Source: Lactobacillaceae bacterium
GTDB lineage: Bacteria > Bacillota > Bacilli > Lactobacillales > Lactobacillaceae
Length of the DNA stretch: 64,000 nucleotides
Direction: 5' to 3'
Assembly (NCBI GenBank): GCA_902834055.1
Contig: CADFHB010000001.1
Coordinates: 124,001-188,000 of the forward strand
Shown: in pieces, positions 22,801-32,500 of the stretch
How the letters are laid out: every line of letters begins with the position of its first letter
How positions within the stretch are numbered: position 1 is the first letter of the stretch
Made by a program: the position numbers and the translations under genes
Notes under the pieces: generated by a model
The model's input: the letters and a program-made list of their open reading frames with translations, nothing else
Database searches by the model: none
What the model was told of the DNA's origin: nothing

Positions 22801-24784
22801 TTTATATAAGCACAACGCTAGATTCAGAAAATTTGCTAATGGAATAGCAAATGCTGCTAAGTCAATGGCTGGCAAAGTAGGCCGTTGGTTCAGCAATATG
22901 GCTAATACTGCTGGTAAGCATATTAGTCGAATGGCTCAATCTGCTCGACGTGGTTGGAACAACATGAATCGTGAGACACAACGGTTTTCGCGACAACAAC
23001 AGCGTGCTACTCAGCAGATGTGGAACCGTATGGGGCGGACAATCCAGCAAGGCTGGAACCGTTCGTTACGGTTTGCAATTCGTGGTATTCAACGTGAACG
23101 CCGTCAACATCAGATCTTCACTCGGCAGGTTGACCGCCTTCACAATCGCATGTGGCGTAACTTAGCTCGTTATGTCACTCAAGGTTGGAACCGTAGCAAT
23201 CGTTTGACTCGTCAAGGCACACTTCGTCAGATGAGACAACATCAAACGATGTCCACACGAATTGCGCAATTCAACGCAAATATGTGGAAGAATATCCAGA
23301 AAACTTCCTCTGACGGTATGTCCATAACTCAACAGATTAACCTTACCGGGTTAAAGACTATCAGTAGCGGATGGAATAGTACCTGGAATAACTTAAGAGA
23401 CTTCTTTAGTAAAATTTGGGATGCTATTAAGAAACTTGCTGCCGATGGTATGAATGCTGTTATCGGTGTCATTGATGGTGGTATTAGTGCGATTGATAAA
23501 GTTTGGAGTTTCTTCACTGGACATGGTTCTGGTATTGGTAAGCTCCCCAAGGTTCACCTGGCTCAAGGTGGTGTCGTTCACCGCTCACTGGCCGTTGTTA
23601 ACGACGGCACTGGTAGCAACTGGAAGGAACTAATGCAATTTCCTGACGGTTCTTGGGGAATGAGTCAGGAACGGAATGCAACCTTAATGCTCCCGGTTGG
23701 TACCCGTGTTTATAACGGGGAAGAAACCAAAGGAATCATGAACGCCGCCGGAATTGAGCGCTACGCTACCGGTGGTGTTGTCGGTGTTCAGCACTTTGCC
23801 GGTGGTGGTTTCGTCCGTACACTTGAAAACTGGGTAGCTGGTATCGGTGACGCTATCGGCGGTCTTGGTGAAAAGTTCCGGTCAATGGAAGATTACCTTG
23901 AGACACCTGTGCAGAAAATGAAGAACCTTATCCAAAATGCCGTTGGTGGCGACTATGGTCAAATTGGCCACTGGGGTGAATTAGCCCACGGTGAATGGGA
24001 CAAAATCACAGACGGTATGACTCACTGGGTACGTCACACCATCACTGATTTCCTCTACTCATTTGAGAACCAATCTTTATCTCGTGACATGATGCGGGCT
24101 GCCGCTACCATTAACAAGCTAAAGCCTAGCGATGGTTTCTTTGGCTTATTGTGGCAAGTAATTATGAGTGAATCTGGTGGACGTAATATCATGCAACAGA
24201 TTCATGATGTTAACTCCGGCGGTAATGAAGCCGGTGGTATTTTGCAATATACGCCTGGTACCTTTGCTAAATATGCTTTACCTGGACACGGTGTGCGTAT
24301 GAATGACTTTAACCAACTGCTTGCTTTCTTTAACAACAGCGATTGGCTTAACTCGATTGGTTCGACCATTATTCGTGGTGTAAGCAAGATCGACTGGTTG
24401 CACTCTGGCCCACAGGGGGGACGGCGTGATAATTTCTGGCCACATTTTGCTGACGGTGGGATTGCTACTCAGCCTTCTATCTTTGGTGAAGCAGGGGCTG
24501 AAATGGCTATTCCACTGGACACAATGAAGTCCTCACGTGCATGGCAATTAATGCGGCAAGTAGTCAACTACTACTCTGACTCAACCGAGACGGCTTCGCA
24601 GAGTGAGCCAACGGACTTATCCAAGCTGGAAAAGAAGTTTGACTCTCTACTCTCACAAAATCAAGCTATGATCAGCCTACTCGATAAGCTGATTGGTGTA
24701 ACGGCAACAGCTACCGACCCTAACGCCCGGTATAAGCGTACTCAGCGTGACATTAACTTGGCTCACGCTCAATCATTCGTATAG
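19898..24784 (+). CDS. Tail tape measure protein
   Basis: A 1,628-residue protein that sets tail length. Residues 1-290 are coiled coil; a conserved tape measure core follows (VEYNVEQNKMVSTWTTLTG to about 540); then hydrophobic segments, and a 62-residue repeat (about 851-974). A tryptophan and arginine rich part (about 1030-1150) follows. Near the C-terminus LLWQVIMSESGGRN with GGILQYTPGTFAKYA looks like a lytic transglycosylase-type domain, with the E of SESGG as possible catalytic residue. That would help DNA entry through the wall. AAAGGAGG precedes the ATG. Confidence 0.95.
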   Translation: MPKVSNVIATKIALDMVEASTSIRNLTTVVNSATQAWKANEANMRAAGDYAGAARAKYEGLGNVISAQRDKIEALERKQSEMNTIDKKAADQYLELRSKLNEYREEMDKLDTTTEKGKARYKELDEAITRTKQELDSLDTGTVKSAEQFLKYGQEVDRAKAKLASLESQQRRAAQQVDLENSGVVRLNATMRAQGALASATAERLRSEGQNYQAMTVEVNNLRSRLDTLRNIQQREVQLLSSTRARMGETSTEYMKQATRVQELGTKIQDTRSKIAELNATMQRTPTGWLGNVASRLDSIQGRADRVSTTFGRIFGATAAANLFTNALGSISARMGDLIKSGVEYNVEQNKMVSTWTTLTGSASKAKPMIDSINRMSKATGQNVDVVNELEQGFYHLNSSKSQADGMTSSLLNMADAVGLNGEQIRAVEQDMVHGMATGKITQGELNQISQYFPMIDAAMAKHFHTTIKGMRQMAKAGKITSKDLQDVFEQLGNGKYKKAAENMMNSYFGVFRTIRASSKRLMGDIEAPFMTATNPILQATRKWINDDRTDKEFSRFGKHISKALNKVISAFGGSNFSTKTLDNALKSATRGVDELGDVISRHHAQISSFFRAFKAGSAAQIKIFAAVFVDLSKVLLPVLNLMARFPKTSAALVTGMLLASRAVRTLQAGISGFETLKDVSQKIRKFGRNLKNIPEKKTIAVNALTEKAQTKMSTFKKTVASIQKDFEVRGHAAVATGITNIKRFGTAILQLPKRVIVRTRAIITSAISNTRRLGATLRSIPHRIVVSTQSAVASLRRLRLGARLAATTSKAAFTTIGIGARAAGMAIDAMGGPIGVAIMAFTTLYSHSAKFRKFCNGIISGAAKAGKALVSGIGGAITKTANFVKNNWKEIGLYLVNPIAGALNSLYKHNAKFRKFVNGIASGAMKAGKALVSGIGGAVTKSISFVKNNWKEIGLYLVNPVAGAINSLYKHNARFRKFANGIANAAKSMAGKVGRWFSNMANTAGKHISRMAQSARRGWNNMNRETQRFSRQQQRATQQMWNRMGRTIQQGWNRSLRFAIRGIQRERRQHQIFTRQVDRLHNRMWRNLARYVTQGWNRSNRLTRQGTLRQMRQHQTMSTRIAQFNANMWKNIQKTSSDGMSITQQINLTGLKTISSGWNSTWNNLRDFFSKIWDAIKKLAADGMNAVIGVIDGGISAIDKVWSFFTGHGSGIGKLPKVHLAQGGVVHRSLAVVNDGTGSNWKELMQFPDGSWGMSQERNATLMLPVGTRVYNGEETKGIMNAAGIERYATGGVVGVQHFAGGGFVRTLENWVAGIGDAIGGLGEKFRSMEDYLETPVQKMKNLIQNAVGGDYGQIGHWGELAHGEWDKITDGMTHWVRHTITDFLYSFENQSLSRDMMRAAATINKLKPSDGFFGLLWQVIMSESGGRNIMQQIHDVNSGGNEAGGILQYTPGTFAKYALPGHGVRMNDFNQLLAFFNNSDWLNSIGSTIIRGVSKIDWLHSGPQGGRRDNFWPHFADGGIATQPSIFGEAGAEMAIPLDTMKSSRAWQLMRQVVNYYSDSTETASQSEPTDLSKLEKKFDSLLSQNQAMISLLDKLIGVTATATDPNARYKRTQRDINLAHAQSFV
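22448..22834 (+). repeat. 186-bp tandem repeat in the tape measure gene
   Basis: Two full copies, starting at 22448 and 22634, and the beginning of a third at 22820 encode a 62-residue unit starting KFRKF and containing KAGKALVSGIGGA and FVKNNWKEIGLYLVNP. The copies differ at silent positions, so the duplication is not recent. Copy number changes would alter tail length. Confidence 0.8.
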
Positions 24785-24796
24785 GAGGTGACGTGA

Positions 24797-25672
24797 TTGG
24801 CAGGAAAAGATTTAGACATCTCACATATCCGGTATAACTGGCCGAAGTTATTCATTAAGCCGCCGGATGGTGATGAGATTGACGCAGAAGATATTACCAG
24901 CGGGTTGCGTTATCTCGATGATGACTCAGACCCGATTCTTACTAACACTTACGCACAAGATGCGGTTACGGACGGTCAAGCGTACTCGTACTCACAGATT
25001 GGTATGAATACGATCAACAGCCGTTTTTTCTTGAAGTATAGTGACTGGTACGACTACAAAATGAAGAAACATGAAATTGCTCGCTTCTTCATGCAAAAGG
25101 GGTTATATCGGATCAGGACCGATGCAGAACCCGGGATCGTTAAATTCGTTCGTGCTGGTAACTTTGAGATTAAAAATCCAGAGGATGGCACACACATCGT
25201 GCAGTTTACAATCCCGTTCGATAATCCATCTGGAGTTAAGTGGTCGTATGCGTATAGTGACGAGTTAATGGAGTACGATAAGAATCTTTGGCAATACGGT
25301 ATGAACTTACCGAATGGTCAAGATCTGCAATATCACTTCGTTAATACACACAATTTCGACATCTACAACGCTAGCGACATTGACATGGATCCACGTGAGA
25401 AGTACCCAGTACAAATTATTGTGACGGGCTTTCATGGGAAGTTTGACATGATTAACGAAACCACTGGGGACGAGATTATCTACACCGAACCACTAGCCCC
25501 CGAAGACACGCTGGTTTGGGATAAACTATCTGTCTTCAAAAACGGCAAACTTGATAATGGTGCAACTAATCTTGCTTGGGTTCGCTTAAAACGGAAGTGG
25601 AACCACTTTAAAATCTACGGTTATGACAACGTGGATATCCGGTTCCATTTCCGCTTTGTTTACTTGAATTAA
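24797..25672 (+). CDS. Distal tail protein (Dit-like)
   Basis: A 291-residue protein between the tape measure and hub genes, in the position of Dit, which forms the ring joining tube and baseplate. Its middle, MKKHEIARFFMQKGLYRIRT and the FEIKNPEDGTHIVQFTIPFD stretch, fits the phage tail family with N-terminal Dit fold; the C-terminal part (about 185-291) is an added beta domain. The start is TTG after GGAGGTGAC. Its stop lies six bases before the hub gene. Confidence 0.85.
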   Translation: MAGKDLDISHIRYNWPKLFIKPPDGDEIDAEDITSGLRYLDDDSDPILTNTYAQDAVTDGQAYSYSQIGMNTINSRFFLKYSDWYDYKMKKHEIARFFMQKGLYRIRTDAEPGIVKFVRAGNFEIKNPEDGTHIVQFTIPFDNPSGVKWSYAYSDELMEYDKNLWQYGMNLPNGQDLQYHFVNTHNFDIYNASDIDMDPREKYPVQIIVTGFHGKFDMINETTGDEIIYTEPLAPEDTLVWDKLSVFKNGKLDNGATNLAWVRLKRKWNHFKIYGYDNVDIRFHFRFVYLN

Positions 25673-25678
25673 GGAGGT

Positions 25679-27859
25679 GTGACTATGATTTCAGCATTAG
25701 AAGCATTAGATCAATATCGCTACACTTACTTTGGATTCATGTCGCACCCGACTGACAAGGATCCTTGGCAAGCAACACCGATGATGGCCGTGTCTAACAA
25801 CTTGGTTGAATGGGAAGAAGTCGGCGGTTTTGATCAACTCAACGGTTTACGCGATGGCTATCTAAAGAAGATCGGCGATTACTATTACATCATCGGCACG
25901 GGCGGTTTCTACAAAACTAATGACTTCATTACTTTTACGTCGCTCAAGGGGCTAAAGACCGATAAATTTAAAGACGTGTGGGCACCTGAAATCTTTCAGG
26001 ATAACGACGAGAATTATCATATTGTTTACTGTGCTGGCGATATGGATAAAGGTATCTTTGATGTTTATATTGCCGACTTTGATCCTAAAAAAGACGAAAT
26101 TGCCACGCAAGGCCAGCAAGTATGTTTCTATGCTGATGATATAGATAATACTTGGAGAATCGATCCTGACATTACAGTGATCCACGGTATTTACTATCTC
26201 ACCTTAGCTGGTAACTATATTTTTAGTTCCAACAACTATATTGGGCCATATCAGAAATTCCCAGTTAACTTCGCCCCGACGCCGCAAAAGTTTGGCTCTC
26301 ACGACAGCCTGATCGATGGTTGGGTTGAGGGCCCTAACATGTTCGTGGATGGTGATACTGTAAGGCTGTTTGCCGATCAAGCTGCTGGCAATGGACTAGT
26401 TTTTCGATCGGCGACTGTTGGCAACATGTTCGACTGGACGGCTATCGAAAAGACGCATTGTTCATTTAAAATGCGGCACGGCTCAATTGTGGTTAACGAC
26501 TCGATAAACGCTAGTGTCCCAGCTGAGATTGACGACGCCCCAAAGATCGATGACAAGATGACAATCCAAGGGTTGCATGATAAGCACCCGGTTGCTCTCA
26601 CTTGCTTCATGAAGAACTCCTTTCAATGGCAGTATGAGAACAATCAGACTAATCAAATCCAATTCATCGCCTATAATGATGGATCACCGTCGTTCTCGTG
26701 TATCGCGATTGAATCAACGATTGCCTTTAATAACGACTTGTTCATCATTAAGAACATCGAAGAAGACGATAACGGTTCGGAGCTTTACACGGTTACGGCC
26801 ATGCAATACGTCAATTCGGAAATTGGCCGGGTACGTCAACGAAACGTCCGTAATGGTACGCTAACGTACACGGTTGACGCCGTGCTGGATTACTTCTTAA
26901 ACGACAAAAAAGCCAATCCCTTTGGTTTTACGTATCACGTTTTTGGTGATTTTGATAAACAACAAATCGAAAATCTCGGTGCCTGCTCGGGTAAGGATAT
27001 GATCAGTAAGATCATTGAGACCTGGCCAGGCACCGTCGTTTATCCAAGGGGCAAGACAATCAATGTCTATGCGCCGGGTGCTTTTAAGAAGAATTACGGC
27101 CGGCGCATTGTATATAAGTACCATTCATCCGATATGAAGCTGACCGAGGACTCAACCAACATCGTTAACCAGGTTTTGGCCATTGGCGCTACTAAAGAGA
27201 ACAACGACAATCAGGCCGATAATCAAAACGGTGGTAGCAGCAATACGAACAACGGTACGAGTGCTAACACTGGTGGTAGCGGAAACGGTAATTCTGGGGG
27301 TGGCAATAACAACCCTCAACAGCCAACTGTTACTCCTGGCGCTAGTGTTGCCAATGCGGTTGCTTTTGCTAAATCTCCAATCAACGCAGACTTTGGAGTT
27401 AACAAAGCGGCAATGATTGCAGACTTTTCTCGTCGATCACGAAGGCTCAGATACCTGGGTGCTGATGCTAACAAGTTATACGACACCATTAAAGGACAAG
27501 GAATTAGTCCAGAATGGTTCTTTGCTTACGAACTACAAGAAGACCTGAACCCACGTTGGGGTTGGCTCAACCATACTTATCCGCATGGTGATGCTTATTC
27601 CGATGCTGTTTATATCTGTAATTGGATTAAACAGTGGGCCAACAGTAATGGCTTCCGTGCTGCAACTGAAGGCGGTCTTGGGAACCAATCAATGGCCGCT
27701 CAATGGAATGTTGAATTCCCCAAAGGCACCATTGGTCGATTATATCTGCAAGCTACTGCCGCCGCTTCTGCTGAAATGCTGGGACAAAACGGTGGATACT
27801 ACGGCAAGCCTCTAGCTGGTTGTGCGGCACAAATTCGAGCATGGGGAGGTCATAGCTAA
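25679..27859 (+). CDS. Tail hub, first part, with GH43-like propeller and wall-lytic-like domain
   Basis: A 726-residue protein in three parts. Residues 1-275 look like a five-bladed beta propeller of the GH43 kind: RDGYLKKIGDYYYIIGTGG, VWAPEIFQDND, IDPDITVIHGIYYLTL and WVEGPNMFVDGDTVRLFADQ, with D59, D162 or D164 and E217 as possible catalytic residues. Residues about 290-505 are the first half of the siphophage hub (gp44/endopeptidase-tail type). A G/N/S linker (506-553) leads to a domain with GISPEWFFAYELQED and NVEFPKGTIGRLYLQATAAA, which resembles phage tail lysozyme or glucosaminidase domains. The stop overlaps the next start (TAATG). Confidence 0.75.
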   Translation: MTMISALEALDQYRYTYFGFMSHPTDKDPWQATPMMAVSNNLVEWEEVGGFDQLNGLRDGYLKKIGDYYYIIGTGGFYKTNDFITFTSLKGLKTDKFKDVWAPEIFQDNDENYHIVYCAGDMDKGIFDVYIADFDPKKDEIATQGQQVCFYADDIDNTWRIDPDITVIHGIYYLTLAGNYIFSSNNYIGPYQKFPVNFAPTPQKFGSHDSLIDGWVEGPNMFVDGDTVRLFADQAAGNGLVFRSATVGNMFDWTAIEKTHCSFKMRHGSIVVNDSINASVPAEIDDAPKIDDKMTIQGLHDKHPVALTCFMKNSFQWQYENNQTNQIQFIAYNDGSPSFSCIAIESTIAFNNDLFIIKNIEEDDNGSELYTVTAMQYVNSEIGRVRQRNVRNGTLTYTVDAVLDYFLNDKKANPFGFTYHVFGDFDKQQIENLGACSGKDMISKIIETWPGTVVYPRGKTINVYAPGAFKKNYGRRIVYKYHSSDMKLTEDSTNIVNQVLAIGATKENNDNQADNQNGGSSNTNNGTSANTGGSGNGNSGGGNNNPQQPTVTPGASVANAVAFAKSPINADFGVNKAAMIADFSRRSRRLRYLGADANKLYDTIKGQGISPEWFFAYELQEDLNPRWGWLNHTYPHGDAYSDAVYICNWIKQWANSNGFRAATEGGLGNQSMAAQWNVEFPKGTIGRLYLQATAAASAEMLGQNGGYYGKPLAGCAAQIRAWGGHS

Positions 27860-29511
27860 TGGCTAACTTAGGCTGGGGCTGGCCGTTCCCTAATATTCCG
27901 GCTAATGGTAGACCCACTGTTACAGAAAATGGTCAGCAATACGGACATACTGGCTGGATCCGTCCGGGTTCTACTAACGATTATCACGATGGCTTCGACT
28001 TTGGTGCCGGGCTCTATAACGGTAATGTTTTAGCCGTTCACCCAGGTACCGTTTTCCAGATTGGATCATATACCTATTGGTGGTTTATCTGGATTAAGTC
28101 CCCAGACGGGTACAACATCGTATACCAGGAAGGCTTTAGGCGTAGTGACATCTATGTCAATGTTGGTCAACAGGTTAATGTTGGTACACCTTTAGCGAGA
28201 GTAACTCAAGACCACACGCATATTGGTATTAGTAACAAGCCAATTGCGGTTGCTTATCAGCACGCCTTTATGGACGACGGCACCTGGCTAAACCCGGTTG
28301 ATGTCATCGCTAACGGGATTGCTAGTGGCGGCACTAAGGTGCCGGATCCACCTAAACAGCAACAACAGGTACAGACGAAAGTTATCACCGAGGATAACAG
28401 TGCTCAATTTATTGCGGACGCCAAAAAATATCTTGGTGTTCCGTATGTCTGGGGTGGCCACAATAAGGCTAACCCCTGGGCAGGTATGGACTGTTCCGGA
28501 TATGTAAGCCAGGTCTATCACGACTATGGGATTGAGATTCCGGCCTACACGATTGCGATGGAACATAACTTCAGAGAGATACCTTACTCAGAGGTTACAA
28601 CCGGTGATGTTGCCTTTTTCGGCCCTCATGGTGGTACACACCACATTGAACTAATGCTGGATCATAACACTTGTATCTATGAGCCACAACCGGGTGAGGT
28701 TTGCAAAATGGAACCAATCAGTGTGAACCCGGCAACTTGGTATGGCCGTAACGACGAGATGCATAGTAAGATTTTTCCAACTAAGACGGTTACGACAAAT
28801 GTTTCGACAAGCAATGACAATTCCTCATCGTCAGATCAGGAATCCTACTACTTCCAGCCGTTCATCGTGCAGGACGACCACTCGATCGACATGTGGGGCC
28901 TGCATCCTGGAGATGATGTACAGGACGATCGTTTCAAAGATCCTGAATCAATGAAGAAGTATGCACTAACTCAGCTGGTGCCTGACCCTGTGATCAGCAT
29001 TGAAGTTATCACTGAGACGAATCTAACGCCTGTGCCGGGTGAAGAGGTCTATCTTACTATTCCTGAGCGGGGAACCTTGATCGAACAATCTGACTCAACT
29101 ACGCAGAGCGCTTATAATACGACGGTTACGGTCGTCGGGTTTACGGTTTATCCGTTCGATCCTTCTCAGGGGACAGACATCACTTACGAAAACCTCCAAG
29201 CGTCTATCCTTCATGCACGAACCTATAGTGCTGACTTGAAAAGAATGGAACAGCTAGCTAACGCGATGCTGGATAGAATGCCTGAGGTCTACTACACCAA
29301 AAAAGACCCTACTAGTGCCCACACGGTTAAACCCGGCGCTATATGGGCCAATCCATATAGTAGTAAGGAACTAAAAGAAAAAGGGGGTGACAACAACGGC
29401 GGAAAGCACGACTCCGGAACAACCAACAACTCCGGTACAACCGACAACACCAGCAAGCCAAGCACCGGCGGACAGTCAGGCTCAACAACCAGTCCTCCAA
29501 GCGCACACTAA
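27859..29511 (+). CDS. Tail hub, second part, with M23 and NlpC/P60 peptidases
   Basis: A 550-residue protein. Residues about 20-150 are an M23 (LytM) zinc peptidase: HDGFDFGAG holds H43 and D47, and DHTHIGIS holds H119 and H121. Residues about 180-300 are NlpC/P60: MDCSGYVSQVYHDYG contains the cysteine C212, and GGTHHIELMLDHN the histidine. Residues about 330-480 resume the hub structure (YYFQPFIVQDDHSIDMWG). The end is a T/S/G linker. Enzymes thus sit inside a scaffold shared with the previous gene. Both peptidases would cut peptidoglycan cross-links during DNA entry. Confidence 0.88.
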   Translation: MANLGWGWPFPNIPANGRPTVTENGQQYGHTGWIRPGSTNDYHDGFDFGAGLYNGNVLAVHPGTVFQIGSYTYWWFIWIKSPDGYNIVYQEGFRRSDIYVNVGQQVNVGTPLARVTQDHTHIGISNKPIAVAYQHAFMDDGTWLNPVDVIANGIASGGTKVPDPPKQQQQVQTKVITEDNSAQFIADAKKYLGVPYVWGGHNKANPWAGMDCSGYVSQVYHDYGIEIPAYTIAMEHNFREIPYSEVTTGDVAFFGPHGGTHHIELMLDHNTCIYEPQPGEVCKMEPISVNPATWYGRNDEMHSKIFPTKTVTTNVSTSNDNSSSSDQESYYFQPFIVQDDHSIDMWGLHPGDDVQDDRFKDPESMKKYALTQLVPDPVISIEVITETNLTPVPGEEVYLTIPERGTLIEQSDSTTQSAYNTTVTVVGFTVYPFDPSQGTDITYENLQASILHARTYSADLKRMEQLANAMLDRMPEVYYTKKDPTSAHTVKPGAIWANPYSSKELKEKGGDNNGGKHDSGTTNNSGTTDNTSKPSTGGQSGSTTSPPSAH

Positions 29512-32500
29512 TGTCGCGGTACCGCATTCGATTGCTGACTATGATACCGACCTAATTCAGTTGAACGTGTGGACAGGTACTAAGTGGGTCAATATCTTTG
29601 ATGGTAACGATATGAATAACCTGAGTATTGACCTACACCGAGTAGCAAAGGTGGTTGATGACCAGGTTGTACAAATCAATGATGCTGTTAAACGTGCCGA
29701 TGATGCGGTCAAACAAGCTGGTAAGGCTATCGATGACTCTGCTACTAATAAACAGGCTATCGATGACGTTAATAAAGCTGTCGATGAGGCTAAGCAAAGC
29801 GCTAGCGACGCGCTGGATAGGATTAAGAATCTTGCCACTGGTAGTGCAATTCAGGATATCCAAAACAGTATCAAGCAAACGACCGATGATGTCACCAAAC
29901 TGAGAGACGACCAGGTTGCCCAATTAAAAAACGTCACTGGTCAAATTAATGACGCAGTAGCACAAGCTAAGGCCGCCGCTGATTCGCTTAATGCCAAAAC
30001 AGAAGCCTTACAGTCAGCCGTTAAAAACGCCCAGAGTGACGCAACGGTTGCTACTCAAACGGCTAGTTCTGCTAACCTAACGGCTATCGATGCTAAGAGT
30101 GATGCGGCAGTGGCAACGGCTACGGCTAAGCAAGTTACCGTCGATATGACTAACGTAAAAAGCGATGTGGTTGCTATCAAGGCTACGGCTAGTGAAGCAA
30201 CTATCACGGCTGGTAATGCTGCTAGTGATGCAGCTACGGCAAAGGTAACTGCTAGTGAAGCTTCGGTTACTGCTACCGACGCAAAAAGCGATGTCGCACA
30301 AGTTAAAACAACGGCGCAATCAATCTCATCTCGTGTGAGTGCGGTCGAGTCCGATGCTAATAAAAGGATTGCCGCTAATAGTACAGCGATTGAACAAAAC
30401 AAAAGTGCTATTACCCTTAAGGCTGACCAATCATCAATTGACAAGCTCGATGGTGAAATGAGCAGTGCGACTGCTCAACTAGAAGTGCAAGCCGGTCAGA
30501 TTAGTAGTAAGGCCGAATCAACAGAACTAAAAAAGGTATCTGATAAGGCCGACAGTGCGCAGTCGGACGCCCAAGCCGCTTCGACTAAGGCAGATAGTGC
30601 GATAGCTTCGGCTGCTAAGAACACGACGGCGATTGACCAGAACAGTAAGGCAATTGCCCTAAAAGCTGACCAGACAACCGTTGATAAGATTAATAAAACC
30701 GCTACTGATAATTCGGCAGCGGTTAATGTTTTAAATAATGAGATTAAGTTGAAGGTCGATAGTACGACAGTCAACAAGATGATTGACGACAAGGGATTTA
30801 CAACGGCTAAGCAAGCCCAAGCCTTAGTCGACCAATCTGCTACTAAGCTTAGTAGTACCATCACTGAGTTAAAGACGACCGTTGATAACAACGGCAGTCT
30901 GATTAACTCGACTAACGACCGGTTAACCAATGTCACACAGGCTATTGATGGTTTGCAGACAACCGTAAAGGATAAGGCTAACCAGTCACAAATAACTCAG
31001 TTAGCTAACGCCTTACAAGTCAAGTTATCTGGTTCAATCATTGCCCAAGCAACTGATGTTACTCTTACTTACACAGGCAAGGAAAACGAGTACCCGCCTA
31101 TCGCTCCTTTGGCTGGTATGAACGACGTTGATAAAGGCTCAACGCTGATACTGTCATTTGACTATGTTGCCAGCGACGATACGAAACTGACTCCACAACT
31201 AGACGGTGACCCTTGGGTTCCTTGGGGAACCATTGTTAACGCCACTCCTGCAGCTAAAGGCAAGAAGGGCAGCTATAGTATGACGATAACTGTCAATGAT
31301 GATTCCTGGCAAAAGGGTAACGCCAAGAACCTATGTATTCGTTGTGACGGTTTCAAAGGCACGATTGAGATTACCAACTTAGTTCTTAAGTATGCTGACA
31401 CGACCCTTAATGACGTCCAGAGTAGCTTCGATATGCTCCGTGACGACATTAACCTACGTGTCACTAAAGGTGATTTGTTATCTCAAATTAATATCGCAGC
31501 TGGGCATACCTTAATTCAATCTAACAAGATTTTCCTGGACGCTGACTCAGTAGTCTTCGGTGGAACGGCGTTTATTCCTTCTGCGGCAATTGTAGATATT
31601 GCGGCGGATAAGATTACGTCGGGAACACTGGACGCCGGTAACATTCGAGTGATTAACCTCACCGCTGACAATATCCACGGTGGGACACTTGACGTGGGTA
31701 ATATGCACGTTAAAAACTTCTCAGCCAATGATATTGAAGCTGGTTTGCTATCAGGGGTTACCTTTCGTTCGGGAACCAAAAGCCGGTTTTTTCAGACTTC
31801 AAAAGATAATATCTATTGGTTTAAGGACCTTAGTGCCCCTCTCGATGCCGGTGGTAGCTCAATGATTGGGGCTGATACCTATATCAACCCAGCCGGTGGT
31901 TTAACAGTTGCGGACACCAAGTTAATTCAACTTACGACATGGGGCGGTGGGAATCTCAACCCTGATGGAACCGTTACTGGGGTATCAGGTACGATGGGAC
32001 ACCCGAAATTAATGGTTGATTTAGATGGTGTTTTTAACCCCCTGGACGAATTCGGTAACGATTATGTTAATGGAGGAGCAAAAACATCTTCAATTTACCA
32101 ATGGGTAAGTGACCATGAATTTACAAGGCTATCACGGCATTTTGGTTTCCAAGTTTACCTTAACAGTAAGATTGACCATTCCGAATTTTACGTTCAAAAG
32201 GACAACAAAGTGGGTGCTTATTTTGGTGGGGGAAACAACGGCAACGAAATCACTTTTTCAACCGGTGGTGACGGCACAATTAATTTTAACTCGCCCCTAA
32301 ATGTGTATGGCCCTCTTAACGTCACTGGTGCTAAGCACTCGATTGTCAAGACCTCTCAGGGCTATGTTGGTGTCAACGCTTACGAAACGGCTGAGTATTA
32401 TTTTGGTGACATTGGCGAAGCAAACACCGGCGATGGTAGTCAAGTGATTATCGGAATCGACAAAATCTTTAGTGAAACGATTAATACGAAAGTTTCATAT

